A stretch of 64,000 bases of DNA from Marasmius tenuissimus. Its lineage: Eukaryota > Basidiomycota > Agaricomycetes > Agaricales > Marasmiaceae. The notes under the pieces are model-generated. The model made no database searches, was not told the DNA's origin, and worked only from the letters and a program-made list of their open reading frames with translations. Positions 23,914-36,548 of this stretch are shown here, piece by piece (position 1 is the first letter of the stretch; each line of letters opens with the position of its first letter). The stretch covers positions 1,550,001 through 1,614,000 of the forward strand of contig JAQOTA010000052.1 in the NCBI GenBank assembly GCA_029532415.1, read 5' to 3'. The position numbers and the translations under genes were made by a program.

Positions 23914-24765
23914 ATGGCTCCCCAACCCAAACCTGCAAATTTTCTCTTTCTCGAGTGGGTCAAAGGTAAGTAATCACCAGCGAAACATACTCACAGGAGT
24001 ATCTCATAACTCCACCTTTTTCAAATAGAATTTCACGAAGAAAGACACTGGCGATTCGCGAACCCGTGGTGGTCCTCCTCGGCCTACGGGGTACGAAGGC
24101 GCTGTCAACGCCCTGGAATATTGTGCGACCAAGTATGAACATCCTCTTGAACTGCTCGCGCTGAGGGGTATTGGGCCTGTGTGTGTCGACCGGTGTGGTG
24201 TTCGAACTTCGCTCGATTGCCTGCTCATCTTTCGAGTGGCAGGCTGACGGATAAGCTGGAAGAGTATTGCGAGAGAAGGGGGATGACAATGTCATCTATA
24301 CCTGTGAAGAAAGATCGACGACGAAGGGGTGACGGAGGAACCAATGGCGAACTTCGGTATTGCACCCATGACCGATGCAAACAACTGACTATTTGCGTCA
24401 CTTTCCCCCCTCTCTCTATCAAAATTACAGGTATAAAGGGGTTTAAGCAAGCGTCAGTCAAGACTCGGAAGCAGGAAAGTCTCGAGCTCGATCCCTCAGA
24501 TGAAGATGAAGCCGAGTTCACGCCTGATTCGTCCGAATGCGAGTCTCCTCAATCCAAGAGAAAATTGAGAAACAAGAACACGAACGTGAAGAGGAAAGAA
24601 AAATCCCATATCAAGACTCAAGGTCGGGCTCAAGTCACAAAATTCCTTGACCGATTGCAACACTTTGTAGCTCTGAACTCAGTCAAACGAAGGCGTTGCG
24701 ACGACTCAGACGATGATTACAAGGACGTGAATTCGGACTTGCCGCGACCCGTACGAATCCTTTAA
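23914..24765 (+). pseudogene. MUS81 N-terminal (helix-hairpin-helix) fragment, truncated
   Basis: The ATG at 23914 starts MAPQPKPANFLFLEWVK, then after an intron (donor 23966) a segment GYEGAVNALEYCATKYEHPL, ELLALRGIGPVCVD and, after another intron (about 24210-24240), RLTDKLEEYCERRGM. This matches the N-terminal HhH domain of the crossover endonuclease MUS81 (pattern F..WV..., Y..A..SL......HP.E...L.GIG......L..KL..YC). The frames of exon 1 and exon 2 do not agree by one base, and the downstream open frame to 24765 is Lys/Glu/Ser-rich (ESPQSKRKLRNKN, VKRRRCDDSDDDYKD) with no ERCC4 nuclease domain, no GDxxW..R..... motif and no C-terminal HhH pair. I infer a broken duplicate; the full gene must be elsewhere. 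A small independent DNA-binding protein is a less likely alternative. Confidence 0.62.
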
Positions 24766-25079
24766 CCGGTCAAGACCCGTATGAAGAGCCAAGCCTCTGC
24801 ATTGACACGCTCGCTGTGATGGGCGGTTGCGCCTGGACTGAATAATCTCCTTACGGTTCTGGATACTCCTACTCGCTCTGGATATGCTCTCTCCTTGCTC
24901 TTGCCACCTCTGGACGCTATGTAATCGACCTGGGCTCGTATACACCGCCCTTGCCCACGAATCTTGATCCTTGCTCTCGATTATGTTTCAATCACTGTAT
25001 GGTACCCTAATATTATGACGCGCACGATCAGACGCGTTGATTTTCCAAAATACTAGACCGTCTCCCACTACGAACTCTC
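24766..25079. other. Intergenic, nothing recognised
   Basis: About 310 bases between the MUS81 fragment and the decayed metallophosphoesterase copy. No gene, RNA or repeat was recognised. Confidence 0.4.
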
Positions 25080-26250
25080 TGCTTCGACGCTGCATGAGCG
25101 GACGGATGTGCAAAGTAGAATCTAGGTTTGTTCCAGGGTAGTTGGATTGACGGCAATGTTAGGTATGTCAAACGATAGAAACCAGGTTTCCGTACGTAGC
25201 TCGTAGTCACAAATTGTGAATAGAAAGGCGATCATGCTATATGGAAGGAAGGATGATATGGTTGCGAATAAAACAACGGATGAGCGACGTCTAGATATCG
25301 ACAACTATCGCCCCCTTCAGCTCGTCATCCACCAGCCGATGACCACCAACGGTCGCAGCATTCACAAGAATCATGGCTTCTGCGTTTATCTGACCGCCGA
25401 ATAGCGAGGATAACCACGCAACTACCGTGGACCATGTAAGGCTCACCAAGCCAATGATCCCAGCTCTCCCAGCGCATATGTCTTCATAAGCCCTTTATTT
25501 GCCATCCCAGTGAATAACCTCGACCCCTCTTCCAACATGGATATGCCCAAATACGTATAGTCGCGGTCGGACGCACCAGGGAGCCGTCAGAAGTGCGTAA
25601 CAGCCTTGACCCATGCCAGTTCCCCAGTTCCTACCATCGAGATGGGTGCATGGCGGACCGTGTGTTACGACAATATCAAGCACTGGTGAGATGGTATCCC
25701 AGATTCTGGCTACGACGACATAGGAGAAGAGGTTGCTGAATACGAGGATACTGGAATTTGAATGAACCGTGTTTGGGGGTATAAAAGGGCTTCCGTAAAC
25801 GCGTACACTAACAATCCTTTCACTCTTCCTTTCCTTGCTACGCCCAGGACTGATGGTGAATTGAACCTCCGAGTTTTTGAGACACGTCAAGTCTGGATAC
25901 GTTCTCGCTAGGTATTCCTTCATCGCATCCTCGACAAGACACGTATCATGATTCCCTGCGGTGAATAAAATTGGTCGGAAAGTCAGGACAGTACGTCATC
26001 CAGTTCTTTTTGATCCTGAGACGTGAGGTCTCCAGCATGAATGAGAAGGCCGCCTTCGGGTAAATGAGGTTGAGAGTAATGGTAGAGAGTTGAAAGGTGA
26101 GAGGGAGGTGCGATAGTAAAGGAAAGAGCTCGAAACAGAATCGGAGATGATTCGAAGCGATATCAGGTGGATTCATATTGACGGTTGAGAAGGTAGGCTC
26201 ACGATTTACACGACCGGTAACAAGTTTTAGAAAAAAATCCAAAGTAAGTA
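25080..26250 (-). pseudogene. Decayed copy of the 48.5-kb metallophosphoesterase gene
   Basis: Minus-strand sequence collinear with the intact gene at 48506-49507 and with its 3' flank. The frame 25923-25495 reads ARTYPDLTCLKNSEVQFTIS, then LDIVVTHGPPCTHLDGRNWG, TGMGQGCYALLTA and FGHIHVGRGVEVIHWDGK and stops, where the intact gene continues for another 66 codons. Upstream, the portion with SDTHN, GDLT and GNHD is broken by frame changes (26250-25930), although acacgtatcatgattccctg is preserved. Downstream similarity continues to 25080 (acggatgtgcaaagtagaat against acggatgtgcgaagtagaga at 48352), showing that the duplication took in non-coding DNA. Metal-binding histidine and aspartate sites are lost, so it should be inactive. 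Confidence 0.85.
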
Positions 26251-26289
26251 ATACGTGCACGACGGTGGCCGTGTGAGAAAGCAATGAGC

Positions 26290-27605
26290 ATAGGGTATAC
26301 TACAGCCAACGGTTAGTAATAGTATACGGTCGTGGTACAACTCTCGTGCTGACTACATAACGTCCATCTCCATCAACCGCCTTCGAAACTTTCCTTGACG
26401 GCCTAGAAGCCTTAGAAAAAGCAAAGCAAAGCGTTGTTTGCGTCTCAATGGTGCATGTCAGGCTTAGGTAAACTTTCAATGAGGGCCCTTCAGCTTGGTT
26501 GCGGGGGAAGCGTTGCGTGGTCTCGACTCGGATGGTACAGAAGCCTCAGCCTGAATAACCACAGGCTCGAGCTAAGGGATTCTCAAAATACGGGAAGCAG
26601 CCCTGTCATGGGATACGACGCCACGCTCAGATCGGCTCTCAAGCTCAAGTATCATCATGACTAAGTACTGCCGTTCAAAGTGAGTAGCACTAGTTGTGTA
26701 GGTCGTCAAGGATCCAGATTGACAATATTCGGATTCATTTGCGGACTAGAAATGTCGTTTTCGCCGGCCTTGCACCTTAAGCCTGCTTGGTCACTCAGGC
26801 CTCAGGACTCAGTGGCGAATAGTCGGCTCTTAGGTATCTTCATCCTCAATATTCGAAACACCATGACTCACATCTTTCAGAGTAGTACTAGGATCCTGTC
26901 ATCAAGAATTAAGATTGTCGATCAGCAACAACGAGTCATGGGCCACAATCAGATGAACCCACAATATCAAAAGCGACCATGAGACGAGAGTGAACCGCCG
27001 TGACCTGGAACCCCTCCTATGAAACTATTTTTCAGTCAAAATTCATGCACGTGCCCGGGTGTTGTGTAACTCGTTCGCGTATTTCGTACTTACTATCCGC
27101 GTATGACATTGATGTACCTCTGATATGTCCTCGAGTCGACGTACTGCTCCTCGCACCCATGTACTGCAAATCTCTGTAAGCTTAGCACTTCGACCAGTTA
27201 GTACCTTCCACTCAAGACATGTGCCAACTTAGACGGTATTTCAGTGTTCGAGAGGAAGTCGTCCGGGGCTCGGAATAATTATACTGATGTACGAGAGACT
27301 CGGCGGGTAAGGGTCAGGGCACGGGTGAGGCTTGTGGGAGGCTCGCGGGAGGCTTGCGGGGGGCTCGTAGAAGGCTTGATGACGCTTGAACCATACAGTT
27401 CCAGTATCCCAGTATCCTGCTTCATGTTCTGTACTTAAGGGCAATCAATGACTACCGTGATTCCTTCCTTCCTTCCTTCATTTTGCTATCTCAAACCTTC
27501 GGAACCACGCTCATTGTTGCTTTGTATCTTCTTGTTCAAAGGTCGGTACTTGATACACAATCAATCCTCTATTTAGGTGCTCTCACCTAACGAAATTCTC
27601 AAGGG
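26290..27605. other. Intergenic, accessory DNA with a short G-rich repeat
   Basis: About 1.3 kb without a supported gene. 27332-27378 contains an imperfect repeat of ggaggctcgcg / ggaggcttgcg / gggggctcgta / gaaggcttgat with a period near 11 bases. Open frames at 26434-26664 and 26680-26982 have no motif. ttccttccttccttc at 27462-27478 is a simple repeat. Confidence 0.4.
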
Positions 27606-30600
27606 ATGGATCCTCCAGCCTCCCAACTCAACCTGGACAACACCTTGTTGTCCCAATTTCTATCGTTCATTCCAACCCTTCAGACCCTCTCTCAACAGAC
27701 TCCTCCGAATAATAATGTCGGACTTACCTCATTTCTTTCTGCTCTTCAGCCTGGCGGTGGTGTTTTGAACACTGTTGCAAATCCCACCTCGGTCACTCCC
27801 GCCACAGCCCTTCCTTCCTCTGCCTCCTCTACTTCCTCGTCTGATTCTGGATCCTCGACTCCATCTGCATCACCATCGGCTGCTTTTGTTCAAGCACAGC
27901 CACTTGCTATGGCGTCTACATCAGGCTCGTCTTCAGGAACCTCGATCGAACAACCAGCTCCCCCAATCGCGCCATATACCAGTGTGCAAATGCTCAACGC
28001 AGTTGCCAGCGCCTCTTCATCGGTACCTTCATCCTCAAACCCTGGTCGTTCTCGCGTCACCACGATGGCTGGATTTCCCAGCCTGAGTCTGACTCAACAG
28101 GCAAATGCACAACGGCTAGGGCATGCCGCCGTGTCCCTTCCTCAATCGAATCTGCAAAAGAAGAAGAAGAAGCCGCGGGGAAAGGCGAAGCGACCTCCCA
28201 GCCTCATCACGCAGACAGCAGCTCCAAAGATTGACGACTGTCTAGCTACGGCGGAGGGTGGGGTTCTTGTGGTTAACCTACAGGTCAACGTGTATCCTCC
28301 TCAACCCCCAGCTTCCACCATCAAAGTAAGTCCATCAGCGTCTTTCAATCCATTTTTACATGCTCACTTCAGCCCGGACTCAGGATCTCGGCTTGCCTCG
28401 TCACTTGCATCTCTACCAACGGAATCGCGAATCATTTACCCAGACCCTCGCGTATCTTAATCTCACCTTTCGTTATCCGAATCTTCCTATCACCACGTCA
28501 GTTATCGATCTCATTGGGAATATCGCACATCAACTCCGGAGTTCTGGTTACAACTTGCCACTTCCTCCGTCCAGCTCCATGTTTGCACTCCACGAGCAGC
28601 TACCCCTCCAAGTGTTAGGTTACACCAATCTCGGGCGCCCAAACACTGCTACCAAGACTGTTCGCTTGGTTACTACATCAATCACCTCGACCTCCACACT
28701 TCACGAGATTCTAGCCAACAAGAGCCAGTACGCCAATCCTAAGCTCTCGGTGACCACGGATAATTTTTTCGAGATGAACTTGAGTAAGCAATTCACGCTC
28801 TTCTTTGAGTTTTTGTAGCTGATTATTTGCAGTCGTACGGTCTTCCTGCTATCCTCTGGAGCTGGACAGCAGCCTCGCCGAGGTGAAACTTGGGAACGAT
28901 GAGGAGCGCCGGATACATCGCTGCATCTCTAAACGTGTCTATGGCCTGTTCCAGAGTGACGTTGACGCACAGATTTCTGAGGGTGTGGATTCGTTTGATG
29001 AAGAGGAAATGGAGGCTTCGTGTGATGAGGGAGAGGATGATTCGGATACTTCTGTTGAAGAGGTCAGTGAATCACCAATGCTTGATTGACACTTATATAA
29101 AGTTTTGTTGAAGGAGCGTGTCATCGCACAAACCCTGTCTCTAGCTCCACATTTCTCACTGGCATCAGCGTCTACCACTGCCATCGCACCCACTTCCACT
29201 CGTGCATCCCCGGTTCCCGCTCCAGTCACTCCTCCGGTCACTCCTCCCCCTCCCTCCTCTTCTCAAGACATGATCATTCCTGGTCCTGTGACACGAGCTA
29301 CGTCTACACACCTTGGTGAACACACTCAGGTATGTTCAGCTTATATACTTAGTACTATTCTTTATTTGCTAACAACTTACTATCTAGTTCAATGGACAAG
29401 CCCCACCAGCACTTTGGGAGGCAACTTGGGTTGAAAGGCAAACCCCCGGGCTTGATACGATCTTTGGTTTTGAACGAACGGTTCGGGTCTTTGAAATTGT
29501 CACGGAAACCTATATCAACAATCATGGCGGTACCCCTGCACCCACCTTGAAGGTTACTGCTCGTGACTACGAAGGCCTTGCAGACAGTTTGCGCAATGTT
29601 ATAGTCCAGTGTATCCGGAGTGGAGACTTCACGTTGCTTCTGTCTGCGGACCGCCACTTCATTCTGTGAGCAAAATTCCCGTCATATTCCTTCTATCCCT
29701 TTGAGTTTGCTGATTGCTGTTATAGTGTGGATAGCTTCGGTCGGTATGTCAGCAGTGGTAATGGCATAGAGCGGGAAGCTGTTCACATGCTCTGCAAACG
29801 GTACCTCAATGACCGCGCAGGCCAGTTCTTCACTCCGCTTATCGGTGAATATTCTACGCTTTCTACCCCTCCTGGAATTTCGTCACGGTGGATGTCGGAG
29901 GAACAGCAACTCGAGCTCAGTGTGCTTGGTACGATAGTTGCTCTGGCATTGATTTATGAGATGGGGACGGAGCCCCTCAATCCCCTCTTACTCATCTATT
30001 TCATCAATGAATCCGACATCGCCTGTCTTACTGGTTCTCTGGTGTCACGCTGGTTTCCCGGACTACACCGCACCCTGCTCGAATGGAAGTCGCTTGGTCC
30101 TGAAGATGATGTCAGTACTTTTAGTGGGCACTTTGCAACATATCATGACATACAGGTATGTTTGGCCCGAGATTGTGCTTTATCTTTCTCACTATTGTTT
30201 AGGTTTCAGCACTTTCTGGTAGAAGTGCTGAGATGCACACAGCATTGGGCTCTGAAATGCTCTACGCCGCGATTGTCGGTAAACGTGGACCCCGTCATCC
30301 CGTCTTTCAGTGTTTCCTTCGTGGTTTTTTTATGCCGTGTGACCAAGGTTACAACTTTACTGAGGTATGAAAGTGTTCCCATCTTCAATTGTGATCAGTT
30401 GGCTGACTATAGAGTTACAGCTAGTGCGTGTTTTCCATGGCGGTTCGGAGAAATTTGTATGCACGGTCTATCAAAGCCACATTGACGGTTACCACGACCT
30501 TCGTCTTCATCATGTTTCAAAGCTCAGTCCTGGAACGGAAAATCGACTTACTGTTGCTCTTTCCGACAATCCTAGCACAATTGCCCTCGAGCCGACATTT

Positions 30601-31102
30601 GAGGACTTCTTTTGGCAGTTTCTTGAGAGCCTAGGGTACCCAGACTTGGACATGATGTTGGCAGATGAGGGGAGATTCAGTAGCGCAGTGAACTTGGAGG
30701 ACATCGGGATGCCGAACTTTCGGATGAGGATGCTATGTTGGGCTGCAACTGGATCACCGCACATACTTGAGGGAGCTCCAATCAAGGTAAGTGTTTATCT
30801 ACTTTTGCTGATGTGAAGGCTGTTGGTGAGCTGACTGACTGAACTCCCAGATTATCCTCGTGGAGGATGACGATCCTGAGTATGGTGTGACGCTTTCTGC
30901 TGATCAGCTTGATCGCGCATTGAAAGCAGGTGTATGCAAGTTCCGTACCTGTGCACGTGAAATGCGCATTCCCGTGTCTTTCATGCTTCGCCTTCTCACA
31001 GTTGAATATTCTGCTAGTTCCGAAATTGATGCGCGAGTCGTTCTTCACCATTGGCTGCTTGTTTCCCTCTTGGACAATATTTCCCAAGCTACGCTAGGCT
31101 AG
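27606..31102 (+). CDS. HECT-domain-like protein (putative E3 ubiquitin ligase relative)
   Basis: The ATG at 27606 starts MDPPASQLNLDNTLLSQFLS, followed by a long Ser/Thr/Pro/Ala-rich region and a Lys cluster (KKKKKPRGKAKRPPSL). The first intron is 28327-28382, joining to DLGLPRHLHLYQRN. Several more exons give an acidic patch (SFDEEEMEASCDEGEDD), then a folded region: FFTPLIGEYSTLSTPPGISS, LSVLGTIVALALIYEMG, PLNPLLLIYFINESDI, HPVFQCFLRGFFMPC, YPDLDMMLADEGRF. The last exons read FRMRMLCWAATGSPH, then VCKFRTCAREMRIPVSFMLR and end at TAG 31100-31102. The RM..WAATGS and TC...MRIP blocks line up with the HECT C-lobe pattern (fl.FvTGs, then TCf..L.lP), including the would-be catalytic Cys. The match is at motif level only; overall divergence is large. 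The 3' end is 89 bases from the convergent dioxygenase-fold gene. Enzymatic activity is not assured. Confidence 0.5.
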
Positions 31103-31191
31103 ACTAGATATCTTGTCCACATTCCTTTATTTTCCATTTGATTCACACGGTAGCTTACTATACATTCATGTAATCATCAAATTTTCAATAA

Positions 31192-34100
31192 TCAACGCCT
31201 TGAGTTGACCATTTCTTCACGTCTCTTCCAGTTTGCTCGTACTGATCGTAACTCTCTTGCTCGTGTGGCGTCCTTCTTCCTAATCGTGCCATGCTTTCCT
31301 TTGCTAATGGCTGCAGGTCCCACGGTGATAGAACGATTGCCAGCATCTCCTCGAATACGTATAATTTTTTTCCGGGTTCTGTCAATGGTACGCTGTGAGG
31401 GAAGGAGGGTAGCATGCAGCTTTGTTGAATTGAATGACCTATACTACCAGTGAGAAATGCAAAGTACCGACCTTGGTGATAGAACTCACCACAAAGTGTT
31501 TTCCCTAGTTGGAAACGCGTACCCATAGTCAGCCTGGCAGAAACCATATTCGCCATCGGCTTCTTCCACACCATATTTTTCGAGCTGACAGCACAGGCTT
31601 GGAACAGCATCTTCATCACTATGGAGTGGTGCGGTGTAATTTGTACAGTCAAAGAGATTGATGCCCCCAAGTCCTTTCATTCCGCACGGTTCCCCTGCAG
31701 CCTTCAGATTGTCAACCAGCTCGGGATGGCAGAGTTCCGCCATAGCCAGGAGAACCATTGAGTCCTGTTAACTGATCAGCCAAAGCAAACTTGCCAGAGA
31801 AACTGAGGTATCGCACATAAGCTGTGCGGAACATGGCCTTGACGCCGTCGAAATTATTGGACTCAATACCGGCATAATAGGTATAGGTGTCACCCCTACG
31901 ACCTCCACTTGGGACACGCTTGCCCCAAGGAAACATGATTCCAGTAGTCCAATGTGCGAACTGGGAACCTCTCCGAACAGCCTTCGTTAAAGATGCTTTC
32001 CGAGAATTGTTGACCATCTGTCGAAATTCTTCATCTGGGAACGCATTGTAACAAACAAAGTCAATCTTGAAAGTTGGATGTCACTCGAACGTTCGTGCAA
32101 GTAAAACAGAACAACATGCCTTCTTCTCGGGTTCTGCCTCGTCCATGAAGAAGAACGTGACACGTTTGCAACATTCAAGGGCCTTCTCATCGGGCGTTAT
32201 CCACCGCATATCAAGTTCGTCAAACGACTTGATGTCTTTCACATTCTTGCTCGATGCCTAGAGGAATGATATACCTAAAGAACTGAGGCCCTGAGAGTCA
32301 AGATTAAGACACTCACCGCTGCTTTAGCTTCACCTCGCGATTCGCCTTTCGCTTTTGCAGGCTTCACTTTGACTGGGTTCATCCGGTCGTCTGGGGACAC
32401 CATGGAGACCCCATGCCCTCTCAAGCTTTCAGTGCGCCGGGAGTCAATGTTGGTATTGACATAGAAGTAACGGAAGCATTTCTTGGTAAGATCGACTTCA
32501 CCAAGGCATTTCTTGCAGCTCCCGGCCACAATTCGTTGTCTACCGAAGGCTTGTTTGAGCTTATCTACAAAATACGTCAAACGTACGTACTTTCCAGTGT
32601 CCTTACCATTGTTGTCCTTGACCGGAGCCAGATAGGTTTCAATCGGCTCACGGAGGAAAGTGTCGTGCCCAGTTACCCATCTCCCTGCATGGTGAGTGGT
32701 GGTTTTTCCTGAGCGAATCTTCCTATACAGAGCTTCCTTGGCCTTCCGCAGCTTGATACTCTCGTCGATTATGAGTTGCAGGAGGTCGGGAAGCATAGTG
32801 AATTGGTTAGTGGTTTTGAGCTCCTTTATGTGTGTCCAGAACCCTTGCCACAGTTCAGAGGGCTGAGCCAGCTGAGCCTGAATAAATAGTCAATATTGTT
32901 CTTCAAAGTGCGATAAGACAGTAGGACTGGCCTGGTAGCCCAGAGCAGCAAGATGCACGCCAATCCACCGGTACCATTCGTCACAAAAAATCTCGCTAGT
33001 ATAAAGAAACAGGACACCCAGAGGATCTGAGCCATTGGGAATCAAGGATGGATGATCTCTGAGAGCTTGTATAAGGTCGATAGCTGTTCGCATGGATAGG
33101 AAGGGAGAGGCAGCTGAGCCGAACTTTGATGGACTCTAAGAGTGTGATCGATGTTTGCAGGGCAAAGGGTGAAGTAGCGAACTGACTGGTACTGATCTCA
33201 GCGATTCTTTTTCTGCCTTTCTCAGTTCTTCGCCATCAAGGGGTTCCTCTTCCCCAAACACCCATAGATCAAAAAGCTCGCCTAGGACATCTGTGAATCC
33301 GTATAAACGTTGAAGTTTATGATTTTGGGGATGGGAATATCGCGCAAGAAAGGTAGGATTGGAAACCCTTGCCATGATTTCGGCGCATTCTGTTTTCTAA
33401 TAGAACCAAAGTAAATTATAGGTCGAGCTGTGAGCTGATTTACTTACAAGGAATGTTTCGACAAATGTCTGGACGTTATATGTGACATCTTTGATGGCCT
33501 TCATCTCGCGGATCACTGTGACCAGGTTGTCCTCGTTCTCCTTCCATTCCCGAGCAAATATATTGTCATCCTCTTGGATTTCTCCATCTTCAAGTATTCG
33601 ACGGCTTTTGAGTTTGTCGGCGGTGGCTTTGTCGGGAGAAGGTGGGTTAGTGGTCTGCTTCTCAACAATAGGGTTGGCGTCGGCGTCGAAACAGCTATTG
33701 AAGTCATCATTGCCAACTTCATTGTCTTGATCCTCACTATCCCTATCCTTGTTTTCCCTATCTTTATTACCCCCCTCCTTGCCTCCGACCTTGTTGTTAT
33801 TGCTGCCGTTGCTGTCAGTTTCAACAATCTCGCCTTCCTCAGGCTCGGGCTCGGGTTCGGGTTCAGACTTGCGCTTGCGTTTACGTGTGTCACCAGTAGC
33901 TACTGTACTGATGTAGTCGGTTGACGGGAGGCCATAGATTGGTTTCATGAGAGTCCGAGTCAACATAACCTTCCATCGTTTAAAGTTTTTCGTGTAGGAC
34001 AGATCCGGAACTGGGGAGGGGTCAACGTGCATCTGATCAGCGAGTTGTTCTGCCAATTCACTGGATAGAGAGTCGAGCGAAGATAAGGAAGAGCTCGACT

Positions 34101-34651
34101 TGGCTGAAAGGGAGGAAGGGTTGTAAGAAGAGCCACAATCTTCTTCGTCAGAATCATCATTGGGGTCAATCAGTGATTCAATGTTCCGAGCGTACTCAGA
34201 CCATAGACTCCGCTGTTTTCTGGCATACTGGCGGTAGATGCTTGGAGTGAAAAAGAGATGACAGAAAACAGATCCACCCACTCACCCCTCGTATGATGGA
34301 GATCTGTAGATTATTCAGTAGATCTTCAGTTTGTTCCTCGTCTTTTGATGAGATGATATCAAAGATTCTGATGACGAGGTCAAGGTCGGGAAACTCCTCG
34401 AGATCGTCGAGGGAGACATGGCAGCTCTGCGATATCCATGTACGAACACCCTCCATAGAGGCCAGGGAATTGCAGAACAGTTCAATCCACGGATCCAAAT
34501 CTTCACTAGATGAATGCCTAGTCTGTACACTCGATTGGCTTAGTTCTTCCAAGGCCGACGATAGATCCTTGACATTCCGCTGGAATTCCTCGATGGGAAT
34601 GGAATCCCAGCTAACCATGCACGGAAAAGGTAAACTGATATAGGGTGGCAT
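31192..34651 (-). CDS. 2OG-Fe(II) dioxygenase-fold protein, possible fungal TET/JBP-like
   Basis: Large multi-exon minus gene. The N-terminus (from 34651, MPPYISLPFPCMVSWDSIPI) is helical, followed by Ser/acidic low complexity and a Lys/Arg/Glu tract (RKRKRKSEPEPEPEPEEGE, NKDRENKDRDSEDQDNE). Middle exons include ARYSHPQNHKLQRLYGFTDV and a Cys-rich patch SCKKCLGEVDLTKKC (~32510). The C-terminal region has GIMFPWGKRVPSGGRRGDT, GGINLFDCTNYTAPLHSDED (HxD near 31615-31623), and after an intron WSFNSTKLHATLLPSQRTI, supplying a distal His about 50 residues on. This HxD...H spacing suits a double-stranded beta-helix 2OG-Fe(II) dioxygenase. The tail is basic (RKKDATRARELRSVRANWKR) and ends at TGA 31192-31194. 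TET/JBP-type dioxygenases are expanded in mushrooms together with transposons, and this gene sits among mobile-like genes, but the subfamily is my inference. Confidence 0.6.
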
Positions 34652-34852
34652 CTACTGACGCCAGCAGCTCAATATATGCTGGAGACTAATAGCACGAGCC
34701 AACATACCTAGCAACGTCAAGATCGCAGTGATCAGGACGTCTCACAGAACAGCTCGATGTGGGGGATGAAGCCGAAAGTTACTGAACAGTGAACGTGCTT
34801 AAGAGAGATAGGTCCACATGGTTCACTAAGCACTTTGTATTGGTCACCCTAA
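34652..34852. other. Short intergenic stretch, nothing recognised
   Basis: About 200 bases upstream of the dioxygenase-fold gene, probably its promoter. No motif was identified. Confidence 0.3.
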
Positions 34853-35876
34853 TTAGTACATATCATGAGACTTAAGATGATAGCGACACGGATATGACTT
34901 TGCCCAGTAGATAAGTATACCAAGTAACACCAGCGACCACGCCGACGTATCCACGAGAACATTCTTGTCTTTCGGGATGATTGTCGTGATGATTGTCGAA
35001 AGGTACGCCTGGGGGTATACGGATGAGGGCACCGAGAGGAATTGTGGCGAGGGGAATCCCCGACTCAAGGCCACCGGTCTCTCGAACCTGGAAGGCTGCA
35101 CCTCTGACGAGAAGGGTCAACAAATGTATCTAAATGAAGGCCACAGCAACATACCGAGAAGGGTGGTAGCAATGAAGTACCAGTTCTTTGAAATCCGGTC
35201 GAAGATGTTGAGCCAGCTCACAAGTCGATGCGAGTTCTGAAGATCTGTGAGAAGATGAAGGCATCGTACGAGGAGCAGTGGTGAGGAGACCCACCAACCA
35301 GATCACCACCATCCAAATTGATAAATCCATGGCCAATCTTACTGCTGTCAGCCTGGATGAACCGTCCAGCGGACCAGAGTTATAGATACATCGGATATGT
35401 TGGAAACACGATGTCAGATGTTCGTTGTAAAGTTTTCGGTGTTTTGGTGCTGCTTCTGTCGGGTGCAATGTCCATCTATGCGAGTTCACGGTGACTGGTG
35501 TTGGCGTCGAGAGCAGAGATATGAGGAAGCCAGGGGGAAGGAAAGGGGAGAGACATCTCAACAGAATAGACGCTGACCAACTCGGATGACGACCCACGCA
35601 AAAGCTTCAGAACGTCAAGCGACACGGATCTTCCAAAGAAGAGCTACCGTAATGAGCCGTCGGAACCAACCGGCTACCACAGGTATCAGGAGGATACTCA
35701 GTCGTGGGGGCCAGTGTTGTACCAGGTGGAGTACGAGGTACAAGTAGTCTTCGGTGAAGGCAATGGTGACGACGACGGTGAGGTGAGGTGGAGGCGTCTG
35801 AACAAAGCCAGAAGAAACAGGACACGAGGGATAGGGCCAAGATGAGGTAGAGGGGCCGAAGTAGGAGACAAGCCAT
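34853..35876 (-). pseudogene. Unrecognised, membrane-protein-like coding remnant
   Basis: Minus-strand frames in this kilobase contain several hydrophobic stretches: LLLRPLYLILALSLVSCFFW at 35876, then in another frame LSILLIPVVAGWFRRLITVA, LAMDLSIWMVVIWLVGLLTT, and SAWSLVLLGILIYWAKSYP near 34900. They would make a protein with four or more transmembrane helices if joined by introns. I could not find splice sites that join all of them in frame, and no family motif is recognisable. It may be a decayed or mis-read gene. Confidence 0.27.
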
Positions 35877-36548
35877 TGCACTGGCTCGAATTCGAGGGTG
35901 AGACTAAGAATGTGGCCTTGCGAGACCGTGGTCGGTTATGGGATGTGGGTGAGGGGGAAGAAACGATTTCATCGAATTGAGCAGCCCTAGGTGTCGAAAT
36001 CGCTTCTGGCTCTCGAGGCGATTCAATACCCAGTGCGTTAGGGCTACGTCGGCCTTGGTCTTGTAGGTGCAGATTCGTTGGTCGAGTCTTCTTGGTCGTT
36101 AATGGTTACGTTATGATTGTGTTGCGAAGGACTTGTCGGTGTACGGGGAATAGGAGGGGAGCCAGGAAGGTCGAATTGTGTCCAACCGCCGGGAGATCGT
36201 GCAGGTTGTGTAAGGTATCCGGTGTGATCGAAATAACCAGCCTGGTGGCACACCCGCACCGTAGTACCGATCACAGAGGCCCCAATTGATCTCGGGGTGG
36301 TCAACGTTGGGGTCAGGTAGGGTTTGTTTCTGCAACAAAAAGAATGAGCCTTTGGATTCCCAATGGTGAAGAGGCCTCACACACCTCTCGTTCCTTCCCA
36401 TAGGTCATGATATCCTCGAGATACTCATCGACCTTGGGAGTTGACTCATTTCGTTTGTATCCGGGGCTGTGTTTCCGACAGATGAAAGCACATCTTCGAT
36501 GCCGGCGATCCTGCCATTGAGATCCCTCGAGATAACAAAAGCTGACTG

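Noticed and set aside
33482..33924. Plus-strand open frames antisense to the dioxygenase-fold gene
   Set aside because: They mirror the Glu/Lys/Ser-rich low-complexity coding of the minus strand and have no motif.
27606..34651. KDZ-type DNA transposon
   Set aside because: No KDZ transposase core or terminal inverted repeats were recognised; only an association with TE-like genes can be stated.
34853..35876. Possible pheromone-receptor (STE3-like) gene, given several TM-like stretches
   Set aside because: No STE3 motif, the hydrophobic pieces are in different frames and could not be joined, and no pheromone precursor (C-terminal CaaX short ORF) was noticed nearby.
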